DNA of 64,000 bases from Paralvinella palmiformis (Eukaryota; Annelida; Polychaeta; Terebellida; Alvinellidae): NCBI GenBank assembly GCA_025642065.1, contig JAODUP010001265.1, forward strand, positions 1 through 64,000, given 5' to 3'. The translations under genes were made by a program, and so were the position numbers. Numbering within the stretch: position 1 is the first letter of the stretch; the number at the start of each line of letters is the position of its first letter. This document shows positions 1-15,449 of this stretch, piece after piece. The notes below the pieces were generated by a model. The model ran no database searches and was not told the origin of the DNA. It worked only from the letters and a program-made list of their open reading frames with translations.

Positions 1-105
1 GTTCGTGTTGATGCTTCTGCTGTAGCTACTACTACTGCTACTTACTACTACTACTACTCCGACTACTACTACTACTATTATTATTATTATTATTATTATT
101 TTCAG

Positions 106-202
106 AGCTCCAGCTGGGATGTTGTTGTATTACGGTGGCCCAGCTTATCTCTTGGTCTATATGAACTACCTAGGAAGGCTCGTACTAGGTCTTAATACCA
201 TG
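106..202 (+). CDS. crb: crb exon 1 of window: first half of N-terminal LamG
   Basis: Acceptor AG at 104-105 follows a CTA/ATT repeat and TTTTCAG; donor GTGGGT at 203. The translation contains [19 protein letters not shown], the usual beta-strand pattern at the start of a LamG domain (P-x-G-hydrophobic-L-x-Y-x-G). It ends on a whole codon (phase 0). The sequence before it (1-105) is intron with a trinucleotide repeat. Confidence 0.7.
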
Positions 203-1526
203 GTGGGTACACGCACACACACACGCACCCCCACACACTCACTCACTCACTCACTCACAACCCCCCTCCCCACACACATAAAGTAGACACACATCAAGTG
301 TATGTACGCACACACAAAACGCGCTCCTGTATGTACACGATCTTTATAGAAATACCCATATAGTAATTATGGATTCCTTTACATATAGGGTTCTGGACCT
401 GGTGTGTTTAATCAGACGATGAACTCGGGATTCAATGACGGAGAGTGGCATTATATCAGGATCTCACGTATAGGAAACATTGCATCGTTAGAAGATATAG
501 CGGGGCGGACCATGGCACGCGTTGTATTCCGTAAGTTTGATCAGGCCAGTGAGTGAGTGAGTGAATATGTCATACGACTGACCTATAAGCTACTAAAGGT
601 CAAACGATCAAAGGAGAAATATATGTGTCCCGGCTTTACAAAAGTTTCCATTGTCTTCCAAATGTTTTAATAAATATTTTCATTTTGCATAATTAATCCA
701 CCTGTAGATTTATGAGTCTACCATATGACAGCAACAACAACAACAACAACAACAACAAGTATATTGTTCAAGCTAGAACATTTATTTATGCAATAACTTC
801 TGTTTTATGACATATTTTAGATAGCGGAACTGACACGGCATTGTCACTGAATGCTGCAGAACTGCTAGTGGGGGGCGTCATCAACGTCAGCGTATTAAAT
901 ACGTTGCCAAGTGACGTGCCAAGGATTTCTCTAAGAGGCTGTTTCGAGGCTCCGAGATTTACCTCATCTGGTCTCACGGCAGAACCTCCACTGCTGCTCA
1001 GTTTTGAGGATCAGATCAAAAGTGAACGGTAGGTACTGATATCAGCTGGGGGTGGGGTAGTGGGGAGAGAAGCACATATCAGCAGATCCTATATTGTACC
1101 ACATAAGTCATACGTCAATAGCGCACATAAGGAAGAAGGTCTAGATTAATCGAGTTGCAGACATTTTAATTACTGGAAAGGATATTTATGGTCCTATAGA
1201 AAGTGAGAGATTTTGTATGAAAATAGATGTACTATTTCCAACAAACTTGGCCCATACCTGCAATAAATGCATAATAGTTCGAAACATTTTGGTACCCTCC
1301 AATATATAACTCACTGATTTGCCAGCATGTTGCCCGTTTGGGATTTATTACATTTGATCCTGAAAAAAGATTAAGTAAAAATATTGTTATCGAAATCAGG
1401 CTGGCACCGAAAGTACCCCATCTTTCAGCACTACCATACGTATTTAGTTTATTATATCAAACAAGTATTCGGAAAAAGTTACAAAAAGTTGTCCAAAACG
1501 TATTATTTTTTCAGATGTGGTTCTAA

Positions 1527-1586
<60 letters not shown>

Positions 1587-1865
1587 TTGCCCTCATCAAT
1601 TAACATTTAATGTAGTTGTGTCTTCGGTGTATCAAGGTATGTATTGTTCTCTCTACGTAATCTGTACATACATGTTATATTCATGGGAATATGTAAATGT
1701 AAATATTGCTGTCTTATGACAGGATAAAGAGGGTGAATATGAGCTCCAAAGTAATTAATTGAAGTGAAAGATGAATTACCCTTCATATACAGGCCGACCA
1801 AAGGTTGAATCTAAATGTTAGAGGTCTGTGACCAAATGTACCACTAGTTCAGTCATGGAGATGCC

Positions 1866-1915
<50 letters not shown>

Positions 1916-4213
1916 AAAATATATATATCAGATAAAATTTAAAGAACAAATAAATATATTTTTTTAAACAAGCCGCAAATTTCAGTTCTAAATGTTTTCC
2001 ACATAATGGTTATGTCGTATATTTTGCAAGATATGGAACGGCTGAAAAATTCTTGTGACTTATTCCCCGGACTTTTAAAGTGACTACAGACTTATCCGGG
2101 AAAAGCTTAGCTTGCGTGAATATATTGATCGACGCCATTAAATGCTTACATTTATTTTGAAACCCATTATATAATTAATATATGTAATTTTACATGTTTG
2201 AGGATCAAATAAATATGGTTTATAAAAAAAATGCTTATCTGCCATGGTGTATTATTTATTAAGGGATTTTATTTTCGACAAAACAATAGGCAGTGTTAAT
2301 ACTAACACCATTTAATAGTTGAGGGCCATGGTGGATAAAATAAGTGAATTAGAATGTTAAGACTAGTTGAATGGTCTGAGAAGTGGCAACTGACAAGTGC
2401 AAAGTTCTCTATCTCGGGAGGAATAACAGACGATTAGTCTATAAGATGGACGATACTGAGCTGCAGTCCACTAAAGTAGAAAAGGACCTCGGTGTCTATG
2501 TTGATGAGGAGCTGAAATTCCACCGGCACATATCAGTTGCTGTTAACAAGTCCAGTAGAATGTTGTGGCTCACCAAGAAGACATTCTCATGTCTAGATGA
2601 AGACACTCTCCCAAGGCTGTACGAAGCACTTGTCAAACCTCACCTGGAGCATTTGTCTTACGAAGAGCGGCTAGTTGCCCTGAAGCTCCCATCACTCTTG
2701 TTTAGAAGATGGCGAGGGGACATGATACAAGTGTACAAGATCATGAATAGGGCAGGCAGACTTTTATTACGTACTAAGATTCCATATACGCGTTGTGTGG
2801 CATGCAGATCAGGCAAAAACGGAACAGCACGTAAAACATACGACGGCACTTCCATATACATGTACGGGTGCGGTATACGATTTGTCTTGCGGCTGGGTAT
2901 CGATGCGGATACGGCAAAGTGAATCGCTCCATGTAGGGATTCGTACGGCAACTTGTAAAAAAACCGGACGGGAGAATCTAGAATATGACGTCAGAGACAG
3001 GTGTTTCCCGAACAATTTGGGAGGATTTTAGATTCTCTGGTCAACCTGAAGTATTGTTCGAATTTCTCCCCGTCAAATTGTTGTTCCTTCACCAGATTAT
3101 GGCACGTTCCTTGTTGAAGCCAGTTCTTGTTTATATCATGCACCCATCAGCGGTGTTTTCTTTGTGCTTATTAGGTTTTTTAATTGGATAAATGTATATG
3201 CAGTAACAATCCGTAATAAGTTATGTTCCTCCAAATACAAAAGAAAAAGCTGCAATTTGAACTGATTAGCAATGTTCTTGGCTTGAAAATCTTCGGCATA
3301 TTCCTGCATAAGCATTATAAGGCTGTAACAACAGGATATTATTTTAATTATAATTTTACAAGTAAATCTCTTTTGGGGGAATAACTGACCCACCCACATG
3401 TTTTTTTTTGGTTTGGTTTTGATTTTGTTGTTCGGGGAGAATCCCCAGGCTGTCGCTTAATCAGCACAGCCCCTATGTTGGAGAGGTTGAGAAACCTCCT
3501 CCCCCACCACTCACAGGGGAGCAGTACGGAAAGATGGAGCCGAAATACCCTGAGGGTGGTCACTGCCAGAGTGTTTTACGTCCTCAGGGGGTTTTTAACG
3601 TCCCCCTTTATTTTAAATAATTCAGTGGAGACGGCAGCCCCATTTAACGTGGTCAACCACCCACGATGTAGTGAGCCGAGAAATTAATCCCTGGAAAAGT
3701 TTCGACCGCTTACGGGGTTCGAACCTGCGACCATTGGCACCAAGTGCCGGGTGCTTAACCACTAGGCCACCGGAGCTCACTAAGTGTGTGTTTTTTTTGT
3801 TTTTTTTGCTACATGTATATATATTGTATTGTCATGTTCTTGGCATGATATACTTAAAACGCATGGGAACACACGCTCATATGGAATACCGCACCACTCA
3901 TGTCGCATACAGCTTAAGACGACAGCCACAAATCCACACTGGATTATCATTCATCAAACCTGTCCGTAGTTGCGAATTAATTTTTCAAAAAGCATTAAAA
4001 TAGTTATACACTATAATCTATGACACGGTATGTTTGTTACACATGTTTAAATATGAATATGATTATAATGTAGGAAATGAGTGGTGTAGTATTAATTAGT
4101 ACACATCATTCCTATCTGTTTCGTTTGTCGCACATGTGAGAATAAATGAATTAAGGTCACATGCACTGTCTGAACTGAAAACAAAATGGCAGACCATATA
4201 TCAGTGTATATGA

Positions 4214-4253
<40 letters not shown>

Positions 4254-5217
4254 CTATATCGAATATCTGTGATCACAAGAAGTTATATTCTTCCGTTACA
4301 GCGGTACCTTTCATGGAGGCTGCTACCCGACTCGTGTCTGTGAGCCGACGTGTCCTGTTCCGGATCAGGTCTGTGACTTTACCTGTGTCTGTGCTCCAGG
4401 ATTTCGTACTGTCCTAACGACGCCAAGCCTTATCTGCGAAAACATCAACGACTGTCTGAGCAATCCGTGTCAAAACGGTGGCACCTGTCGGGATCTGATC
4501 CAGGATTATGAGTGTTTATGTCCCATAGAATTTAACAGAGGTTAGTACGTGCGCCTCTGTATGTGTGTGTGGGTGTGTCTCTCTCTCTCTCTCTGTGTAT
4601 GTGTGTGTTCAGAAGACTGCATCTGATTTAACTGTATATAATATTACCTTACCCCAGACATACTGACAGTTAAGAGATAATTCACATTGTGAGATTTGAC
4701 ATCTTCTCATCATAAATTCGATGAAGCATGGCAAAGCTCGGAAAAAACAACCAATTAACAGTTTCATTAATTATCATATAACATCTTTAAATTTTTTTTA
4801 AATTTATTAATATACAAATAAATGTTGTTGTGTCAGGCTTGAAATGATTCAAGTCCGAGTTTCCATTTTAACTGACTTCATGAAATATAAGTGCCTATTC
4901 AATGTAGTAGATGCTATTCTAAGCACTTATCTTTGAATAGGCTTTATGATATATTACTGACGATGGCAGTGACAACGTATATAGAGAGAGTCTAACAATG
5001 ATCCCACTCGCCCTTTTTTTCACGGTTATCCTTGATGTCTTCTCAAGCCCACTTTTCGCCATTTACTTATTACAATGAGAAATGAATTCATGTATAGACA
5101 TATATAACATTAAATGTAACACGATAATAATAAAATGCCGAGAGAATGTAAATTGGGGGGACTAGTCTAGCGTAATTGCTGTCTTCCCACTGGCCCCGGA
5201 TGACGATGGAGAGCTCT

Positions 5218-5248
<31 letters not shown>

Positions 5249-5594
5249 AGACATTCGTAAATCACCATAATAGTGAGAAAGAGGCTGGACTGAAGATTGA
5301 AAGTAATGAAGAAAAAAATCGTAACAAGTTTCGGTTAGAGTTCACAAAAAACAGGACATGATATGCCTTTATGATATAATAGAAATATAAGAGTCATCAT
5401 TAATGCCTTTATGATATAATATAAGAGTCATCATTAATATAAACCATTTATCTTATCAAACATTTACATTATTATAAACTAAGTGATTATGATAATATAT
5501 GGTAATAATCTAAACATCTTACATCGGACTTGGCTTTGATAGTTATTTAAGTATTTGGCTTTAATTTGGAATTTAAATTGAGAAGGAGATAAAT

Positions 5595-5655
<61 letters not shown>

Positions 5656-6265
5656 ATAACTCCTTCTGTTGTCACTTGCTGTCAGCCTATATATTGGAAT
5701 GTTTCTCAGGCTTAATTTTTTTTTCTTGTTTCCCTTTAATTCTCAGCTAATAATTAACCCCCCCCTGCACCAGTGCCATAACAATTTACAGATTTAATCA
5801 AGAACTAACAAAGTACTAATTGCAAAATGGTATCAGCTAGGGAACACTATTTTAGAAGTGCTATTTTATTTCCGTGCATAATTTAATGGAAGCAATGATG
5901 TATGTGTCTTTGTTTCAAACTTATATTGGTAGTCTTTAGTAGATACATTAAATCAAATAATGCTTAAAAATGCAATATGTTTTCATTTTTCAGCCGATCC
6001 CCTCTCTGAGGTATATTGTATTGTATGAAATTTGTATTCATTCTGCAGGCAAAAACTGTGAATTCAGGAACCCTTGTTTTCCCAATCCATGTGCCAATGG
6101 TGCCACATGTACTGATTCGCCAACTGGGGGATACATGTGTACCTGTACCAGAGGATATACAGGTGTACTCTGTGAACAGGATATAGGTACGTAACAAAAC
6201 TCAGTGTGATAAAGTGTGGAAGAGGGAAACATTGAGTTTCCTGATTCATTTCCACCAACAATCTG

Positions 6266-6300
<35 letters not shown>

Positions 6301-8368
6301 ACTTCTATAGCGCCAATATCCTCGAAAAGAATCAAGCTCAGTGAGGCACCTAATCTTTCTTGTGCTCACAATCTGGGTAATTCAGTCGGTTAACTGTGTC
6401 ACCTTGACATTAATGATGCATTATCAGTGGATTAGTACCTGTAACAGGCAAGTGAAAGCAGCATCCTTCCCAGATGCCTTGACGCCTGTGCTCGGAAAAA
6501 GGGTTTTTTGTTCAGATTTGATAACCTGGCAAGTGTTGAATTTGTTTTAATTAGTAATTAATTGTGATGCAAGCTTGACTAAAAAAAGGTTATTTTTTAA
6601 TGTAATGTGTTTATGCAGAAATGCACAGAAGAAACCCCTGCCAGCTGTTCTAAAGATTGATAATCAGTTCTCCATAATGTCAGCCTTATTGCCCAGTGTT
6701 TTATCTATATGAGTGTTTTATCAAAGCAGAAGTTTAGCTACTCTATCCTGGCATTTTCATGGGATAACTGGTATTGCAGTTGTCCACAGTTATCTAATTC
6801 CAGGAGAGGGTGCAGCAGGGGGTATTGCTGCCCAGGGCCAAATTTATATGGGCACCCCTATTGGTGTAGTAGAAATACATTTGCAAGTGAAGTGAGCCAC
6901 CTATGATGTGGGGTCTGAGACCTGCTGAAGGGGCCCAGAAGCGAGAGAGGTGCTGGTGTTTTGTGAGGCATTATTAGGCTTTCCTGAACTTGCAAACCAC
7001 CTGCAAAGGCAAAATAATTTAAGATACTATGGTGACCACATAATTACGCTTAATCTTAGGCCAGTATTTTTGATGTTTTAAGTTTTAATATGGTCATACA
7101 TATTGATGCCGATATATTGATAAATTACAAGAAAATTCTTTTTATGTGATTTTTTCGCAGCTTGAAATTGTCGCCTTTGTAATGGTGTCACCCGGGGTGG
7201 CCACTGCGTTACCCCCCCCCCTTTGCTCCACCACTGAATGCCCAGGTTCAAATCCTAGGCTACCTGTGTCTCAAGGATGTTTCATTTTGCATCATTATCC
7301 CTGGAGGTTGCTTGGACAGTTTATAGCCTATGTTGTGCACAGAAGTGGCTACACAACAATATACAAAATATGTCTCTATCCCTGCTTCACAAAGAAATAC
7401 AAAACAAGTGGACTGAAACAGGACAGATTTATATTTTCTTTCATCAGATAACCAATAAATAATTATTTTGCAGATGAATGTGCCGTTGGCGGCGTTCTTT
7501 GTGCCAATGGTGGTACGTGTGTCGACCTGATTGGTGACTACAGATGTATGTGTACTCGGGGCTACACAGGCAGATCTTGTGAGGAAAACATCAACGAGTG
7601 CTTGTCCCAGCCATGTCTTAATGGGCAGTGTAATGACTTCATCAATGGATATACATGTACCTGTAACCCTGGATGGAGCGGTAAGTGTGAGATGGTGTCA
7701 GTTAGTGAGCTGAATCAGCAGTTTTGTTTATGTTTGAGTATAAGACAGTGGCATCGGTGATGCGGTTTACTGAAACATCGCTGTTTAACCAACACCGAGT
7801 GAGAAACATAATGTAAAGTTTGAATAGTGAGTGAGTGAGTGAGTGAGTGAGTGAGTGAGTGAGTGAGTGAGTGAGTGAGTAGTGAGTGAGTTGAGGATGG
7901 ATGGATGGGTGGGTAGTTGAGTGGGTGTGTGAGTGAGTCAGTGAATATGTGAGTGAGTGAGTGTGGCTGAAATGTACCAACTTAAAGGATCGCATAATAT
8001 CTGTCACCTCTTTCATGTGTCAGTGTTGTCAATTGTAGGCACCATTAGAATCCAGAGGTTATTTTGAAAAGTTTAACTATTATATTGTTATAAACCTGAT
8101 TGGTATCGTGTATGTCAGCTCAATTACAACCCACTGTAATTAATTACAGTCTTGATCACTTTGTTGTTTAAGTCAGACATAAAATACAAGATGATCAACA
8201 AAACAAAATAATAGCAGATATTGAACATGTTATTTACACTTGTGAAAAGTGGGAAATTATAATCACACATACACACACACGTGTGTGTGTGTGTGTGTAC
8301 ACCTGTGCCGGCCAACACAACCAACCAACCACCCATCCCTCCCCACACACACCCAACAAACTAACCAA

Positions 8369-8403
<35 letters not shown>

Positions 8404-8749
8404 AAACCAGTCACCCCCCCCCATACACATATAACCAAACCAAAAAGCAATTATTCATACACACACACACAAACGTGGACATACAATATTACTTTAATTA
8501 TGCTGTACAAGAACTCTCCAAACCAGTGTAATTTGCATCACAAACCATTGTTCCGAGTGATTATGTTTGAATACTTTTCAGCAATTAATTAAAACTCGTT
8601 TTGAATACAGTGGTGAAGCTTTTTAATAATAATTGTGAAGAGGCAGCATGTTTGATATTCCATTATTGATATATTGATCATAGAACATCTGAGCCAGACC
8701 TGTTGCCTGTGCTCAGCTAGTTCTCCTCTTCACGGACTATTGATTCCCA

Positions 8750-8784
<35 letters not shown>

Positions 8785-9248
8785 ATGCGCATGCTTGTGT
8801 GGGGGTACATTATTATAGTCAACTGGCCTAGTGAGTTAGCATGGAATCTGGGAGAGAGGAAGGGTAAAGGTCGATTTATATTGATCAGATTGCTGTGAAT
8901 GAATATCTGTGTATTACAGTGTGTGTGTATGTGTGGGGGGGGGGGAGGGGTAGATGGATGAGGGTAGCAGTAGGGGTGAACAGACAGGATGTAACAGGAG
9001 ACATGACTCAGTAATCAGAGGCCGTGAAATAATGAAGCCTTGTTTGTACAGAATCGTGTGGTCATTAATTTTGTTCATGGCCATTCTGATGATGGCTTGC
9101 ACATGGCCTCATCCAGTGCACATCTGGGTCCCTTCATTATTGGAAAATCTTTCCCATCTCCATGGGGCGTATTCTACATGAAGGATGTTTCGTAACGATA
9201 TGTATTTATAATGTAGAGTGATAATAAAATCGTTCATACGATCTGATC

Positions 9249-9302
<54 letters not shown>

Positions 9303-9905
9303 CACAATAACAACAAAAACAATAATTAAAAACACATTAATAACAGATGATCAAATACCATAATGTTTGCTAATTTTAAAGGTTATGGCTTCAAGTTCGC
9401 TAACTGTGGAGTTGTACTTGTTACAGCCAGGTTAGCGGTGTAAAGCTTATAATACTCTGTGCTGAAGCAGATTATTAGGAACCCCTGGAATATTTAGTTT
9501 GCATACCCTAAACCTTCATGTTTTGGCTAATCTCTAATCAATGGCACATATTAACATTTTTTGGGGATGTTCCTGTTCTGTTGTGTATTATTTCTTATGA
9601 CACCATGTAATGAATATTCCGTGATATCTGTACAATAGCTAGGCTACTATCAACTATTATAGTACAGTCTTGTTGTCTGTCTATCTATATAACCATCTGT
9701 TAGCTGATTGACAGATCAATTATGCCGCGGCATGTTGGAGATGGAGAGAGAGAGTCAGTAATGTTTGTGTTAGTGATACGCAGCAGCAGATGGTCCCATA
9801 TTAGGGATCATGTCTATAACAGTTAGCTGGGTGTCTGTTGTGGGAATGATCTGATGTGGTGTTAGTTGAGTGCCCCTAAAACTCAGCGTGTGCGTGCGCT
9901 CACCG

Positions 9906-9948
<43 letters not shown>

Positions 9949-11923
9949 AGCTGTGGATGATAGCAGCCGACGTCCTCCGGTATATGTCGTCTATTTTACA
10001 GTCACTCGTCGCCTATTTTATCGGCAGAAAATCGATGAGCTACTTAGGTTTGACAGAAAAGGTCGCCTAGAATGCACCAAATCCGAACTTTTCAGGAGAA
10101 AGCCTCTTGCACCCCCTTCCAATGGAAAAGGGCCACTACTGTGTTAGTGTGACTGCCACTACCCCACGGTAAATACTCCACTCCCCCTTATCCATACCTC
10201 CCTCCAGCAACACCGCGGCAATGGGGTCGTATTGTTTTTACAGCCAACCACAGGTGAGCTGCTGCAACTTTTCGTAAGGGGTCGTCTCCCCTATTCCCTA
10301 CTGAAACGTCTGGGTGATAGCATTTGTTCTGACACGGATAACAACAAATGTGGGTTTTGAGGGATGTGGGTATACTACATCGTTTTTGGCTCTTTACTCT
10401 TTATGCATATAGCTAATACGTGTTACTAAGTAGCACTGATTTCTCCCTCTGTAATTTATACACTTCGTTGGTAATCCCACATCCATATCATGATTTTTAT
10501 CTTTTTGGTCACCTTATTCCTGCCTAACTGATACGAATGTTTTAAGTCTGTGACATTATCTGATTTTATTGTTGATGTATCTGGATTATGGATTGAACCA
10601 TTTTCTTATATAATGTTTAAGTACGGTGTAATGCTCAATGGGTGCTTATTTCATATGATGTCATATTTACTGATCCCTGATCAAACTAGAAGGGTTTTAA
10701 TAGTCCTTTGCTGGTTTAGAGCAAAGGATCCACAGAGGATGATCTTTATATTGGAGTTGTAGTGCCAGCAAAATAATCACTTCTCAATTGTCTGCTTTAT
10801 ATAAAAATAAATTAGTGCTGGGAATAAGCAGTCCAGGAAAAATGTAGACACTGTGAGAATGAGAAATGATTTACTGTAGCTAATCCCTCTTCAGTCCCTT
10901 GGTAACTGTAAGCTGTCACCATTTTTAACACGGAACCTGCAGATCACGAAAGATCTGTTATTTGGGTTTATCTCCCTTAATATTATTTCTTCATCAACAG
11001 TTCTAGACCACAGTGTGATAATAGGAGACTTCAACTCGGAAACAGTTAAAGGATTTTAAGCCATATTTGTCCTGACGTGACTATATTCACACACCTATTT
11101 CAGTTTGAGTATATTGGTTTTGCTGATGACTAATGTCTTTGATATTTAAAACACTAACTGATTGACTGACTGATGGATACAACGATCCACTGACTGATTC
11201 ACTGACTGACTGAGTGACTGACTGAATTAATGACTAACTTACTCACTCACTGACTCACTCATTACTCATCATTTTAGACTAATTAATCAATGCTTTTTAG
11301 ATGATTTAAGAGTAGCATCAAATAACATCTGGAATTCAATTTCACTTGATGCTGTATTGGATGCTCAGTGTACTCAGAGTATAGTAATTGCAGTACATGT
11401 ACTTACAATACTGTGTCTTTGAACAGAGCATTTTGCAAACTGCTCTTGGAGTGCAATTTCCATTTGAATTCGCAGACTTCTGATCAGAGTTTAAAAAAAG
11501 AGCAGCAGAAAAATTGTGTGATTATTATTATCTGTCCCCCCCCAAGCCACCACTGGAAATGTTTGGTAATACCGGTAATAGGCTGTGAAATATTGTAGAA
11601 ATATTGGTACGTTTGTTATCATGACTTCTAGGATGCTCAGTGATACTTGTTATATGTCTAGTGATGTTCGTAATGAATTAAGTTGGCGCCTCCGTGGTCT
11701 GGTTGGTAGAGCATTGGACCACAGATCACTACCACCTGAGTTCAAATCTCGGCGTGGGCATATCTGAAGGGTGTTTCATCTTTGACTTTGCTTCATTACC
11801 TTTGGAGGTTGCTCGGCCCATTTAGGCTAACATGTGCACAAAAGTGACCATAAAACATCAATCATCATCATCATGATGAATTAGCAGTCTTGGTTATTTT
11901 TATTTAACTTAAAACAAATCATG

Positions 11924-11975
<52 letters not shown>

Positions 11976-13170
11976 ATGAGCCAAATAGAGTCAAATGAGC
12001 AGTTAAAAAGAAAATACAAGAAATACAAAATAACTAAATATAATCAATTTTTATTAATATAAATTAAATCTATATTACATAATATGCAAAATACACCAGT
12101 TTCACTGTGTAACTTATCTAATAGCTGAACTATTCGAGAAATATTCCGGTGCCATTACATCGGTAGCCGATCATACTTATTAATAGTATTATAATATAAT
12201 ACATTCATTGCATTTATCCATCAGTGTACTACTGTAACTAGCTAGTTAGTAGTCCAATTGATTCAGGAATGGTCAGGGTGTGTTTCCCCCCCAAAAAAAA
12301 AATATTATTGATTTCGTTGATTGTATTGCGATGGTTATTGATCGTTTTGACCCATTCTCCACTGGCCTCCACGTTACATGATTAGACCTCTATAGCTAGC
12401 ATGGGGTGTGGGCCGTGGGCTAATTTAGGGGTGGTGGTGGAATTATATTAATAAAACATCAGTCAGTGCTGCCATTGTTTCACGCCAGGGACACAGTTAT
12501 AGGGAATGTTGCGGAAGGACTATGCATAAATTCGGTGTGCCTGGGGTCGGTGTGTGAGCATGTATGCGCGCGCGCGCGCGTGTGTGTTTGGTCAGTTGAT
12601 CGTCCAGGTGTGTATTTGGTAATTAACACCCAAATGGTAAGCACTGTTCTGCTGATGTGCAGAAAAGTTACGTACTGAAGAGGACGTGGAGAGGGGATAT
12701 CCACGTGGATATGTGGAGGAAGCTGCATTTTTTGACTTGGGAATTTTCAGATCTAGAAATGAATATGTTGGAAATCTGTTATTATCAAAAGCAAGTTATG
12801 TAACATTGTATAGTGGAGCATTGCTTGCTTTGTATTTCGGGGAGAATCCCCAGGCTGTCGCTTATTCAGCACAGCTGCTATGTTGGAGTGGAGCATAATA
12901 CATCAGTGATGAGATATGGGTGTGCTGATTGGATTATCTTTGGGAAATGGATAGATTTATTTACTTCAACTATTTATTAGGTCTTGACAAACCTCTTGTC
13001 CTTAATATGAGACATAGAATATAATAGACTGAGTTAGCTATCCACCTTTTTAGCTATGACAATCTGTTATCTTCTACCTGTGATGGCATTGCTGGTTTTC
13101 AGAGGTAAATCATTGTGGAATGTTATATTAGAACTAGTTTAAATATTAATATGTTTTATGATTGCTAATT

Positions 13171-13252
<82 letters not shown>

Positions 13253-15376
13253 AGTTAAATTATAATTGTGTAAGTCATTACGTCACTGTGTACATCTTCA
13301 ACAGTTTTTATTTTTTGATAAATTGTTAGATAATACATTAATTATCTTCCTGTTTGGGAGAGGATAATGAAATGTTTCATTAAGAGAGGAGTCAAAATCA
13401 TTAATCGTTAGTTTAGCACTTCCACTAAGGTACTAACATAATTGTAATGATATTCTCGTCTCCTAGTAAACATCTATTTATAAAGTGCAAAACAAATCCC
13501 CAAATAATCATGTTTTGAGGTATTTTATAAAATAAAAAAGATCAGTAAATGATAAAAAAGAACTGGATCCTTGGACATTAAGAACCTAAACTTAGGGTGG
13601 AAATAAATGTTTGAAGATAAACCTATTAAAATTAATTATTGTTTTGTTAGATTTTACACAACTAGTGAAATTAGTTCACAAAATGCTGCATTATCGTAAC
13701 ATATCATCTTTGATTTCGGCAAATTTGGAACAATTTAATATAATGTTACAAGTCTTTCTGCATATATATCTTGATTTGACAAAAATAACCAATCAGTTTC
13801 AGATTTTGGACTGAGAGTATTCAATACTCTGTAGATCTATAACAAAAGTATTCATCAGTCCTCAGACTTCAGACAATATCCTCAAACAATATCAATGAAA
13901 TTGTTTGAATATATATGTAATAATGAAATACATCATGTGTGGCGTGACAATAGCCAGGTAAGGTCTATAAAATAAATAGGATAATTAGAATATAGTCAAA
14001 CCCTGAAATCTGACCCTCACTGTAACTTGACCACCTCTTGTAAATGGACCACTTTTTTACAGTCTTAAATTACTGTTATGCTTTAAATTATATTTTTCTT
14101 CTATTTAACTCAGTCACTTCCCAACTTCGCACTTCGACCTTTGATCTTCATCTAATGCACCACGTCGTCACCCCCTATGTGGATCAGGATCAAGAAGTAG
14201 CCAAAGATTGTTTATATATTTAAGCTCTCTGATGTAGGCTTGTTTATGTTCACTATCGTTAATTTAATTGGCTGCTTGTCATCCGACCGCTGGCCAATCA
14301 GGATCGTTTGCAGCTGGAGTTAAAAACGATGGTGTCACAAAGAAGCCATGCACTATTGTTGTTTGTGTGACTAGATTGGTTTTAATCATGTGAAAACAAC
14401 ATGAGCTTATCTAAAATGCCTGTTTATATGAATTATAATGGCGGCAACACCTGAAGCAGTGTTTCAACAGATTTATTTATGTTCATAGAACAAATAAACT
14501 GACAAATCATCATGTATATAAATATGACAGCAGTCCGTCAATGGGTTAATCAGTTCTATTGTTATCTTTTGCCTTACCTACCAAACCATATCTCTGGTAT
14601 GATATAAGATGGCATATAATCAAACATGTTGTGTAATCATGAAAGTAATTGCTGATTACAATTACACTTACATTGTAATTGATTACGTTTACATTGCATC
14701 TGGAAATGGTGATTACGATTATGATAACCTGAGATCATGTAATCGATTACATAAGATTATCTATTATGATTACCCCCAACCCTCAGGTCAGCATACATAC
14801 AGATGTCAATATCCTGCATAAGATCAGAGCCAGTGTATATATTAATAAAAAAAGCAGCTCCATCACAGAACCTGGGGTGCTGCCATGGTCTAACGGTAGT
14901 GTGTTGTACCACAGATCACTACCACCTGTGTTTGAATCCCGGCGTGGGCATATCTGAAGGTTGTTTCATCCTTGACTTCGCTTCACTACCTTTCGAGGTT
15001 GCTTGACTCATTTAGCCTATCATGTGCACAAAAGTGGCCGTATGACACCAATCATCATCATCATCATCATCCATCACAGAACCCTGAGGAATATTGAACA
15101 TCCAGTATATTAGATCTGACAGTGCCTCCTTGCCAGATACAGGGTGACCTAAGCAGCCAGAGTTGTTTGATTTAAATCATTTGATTTAAATCATTGATTT
15201 AAATGACTAGAATTTTTTTTAAATCATGCAATTTGATTTTTGTATTATTTTTCATTTGATTTTTGTGATTATTGCATTTAATTTTTATTAATTATTTTGT
15301 AAACATATAATTTATCAGTTAACTTGCAGTACAGTTTTTTTTAAAAGAACCAGTTGTTACTTATACTGGATAATTA

Positions 15377-15449
<73 letters not shown>

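Noticed and set aside
1384..1719. Long open frame with YIYIYI and similar frames across CA, GT and TA tracts elsewhere
   Set aside because: Open only because dinucleotide repeats lack stop codons; no homology.
13996..14062. Pogo-like end (agtcaaaccctgaaatctga)
   Set aside because: Resembles a terminal repeat but no matching opposite end was found within a few kilobases.
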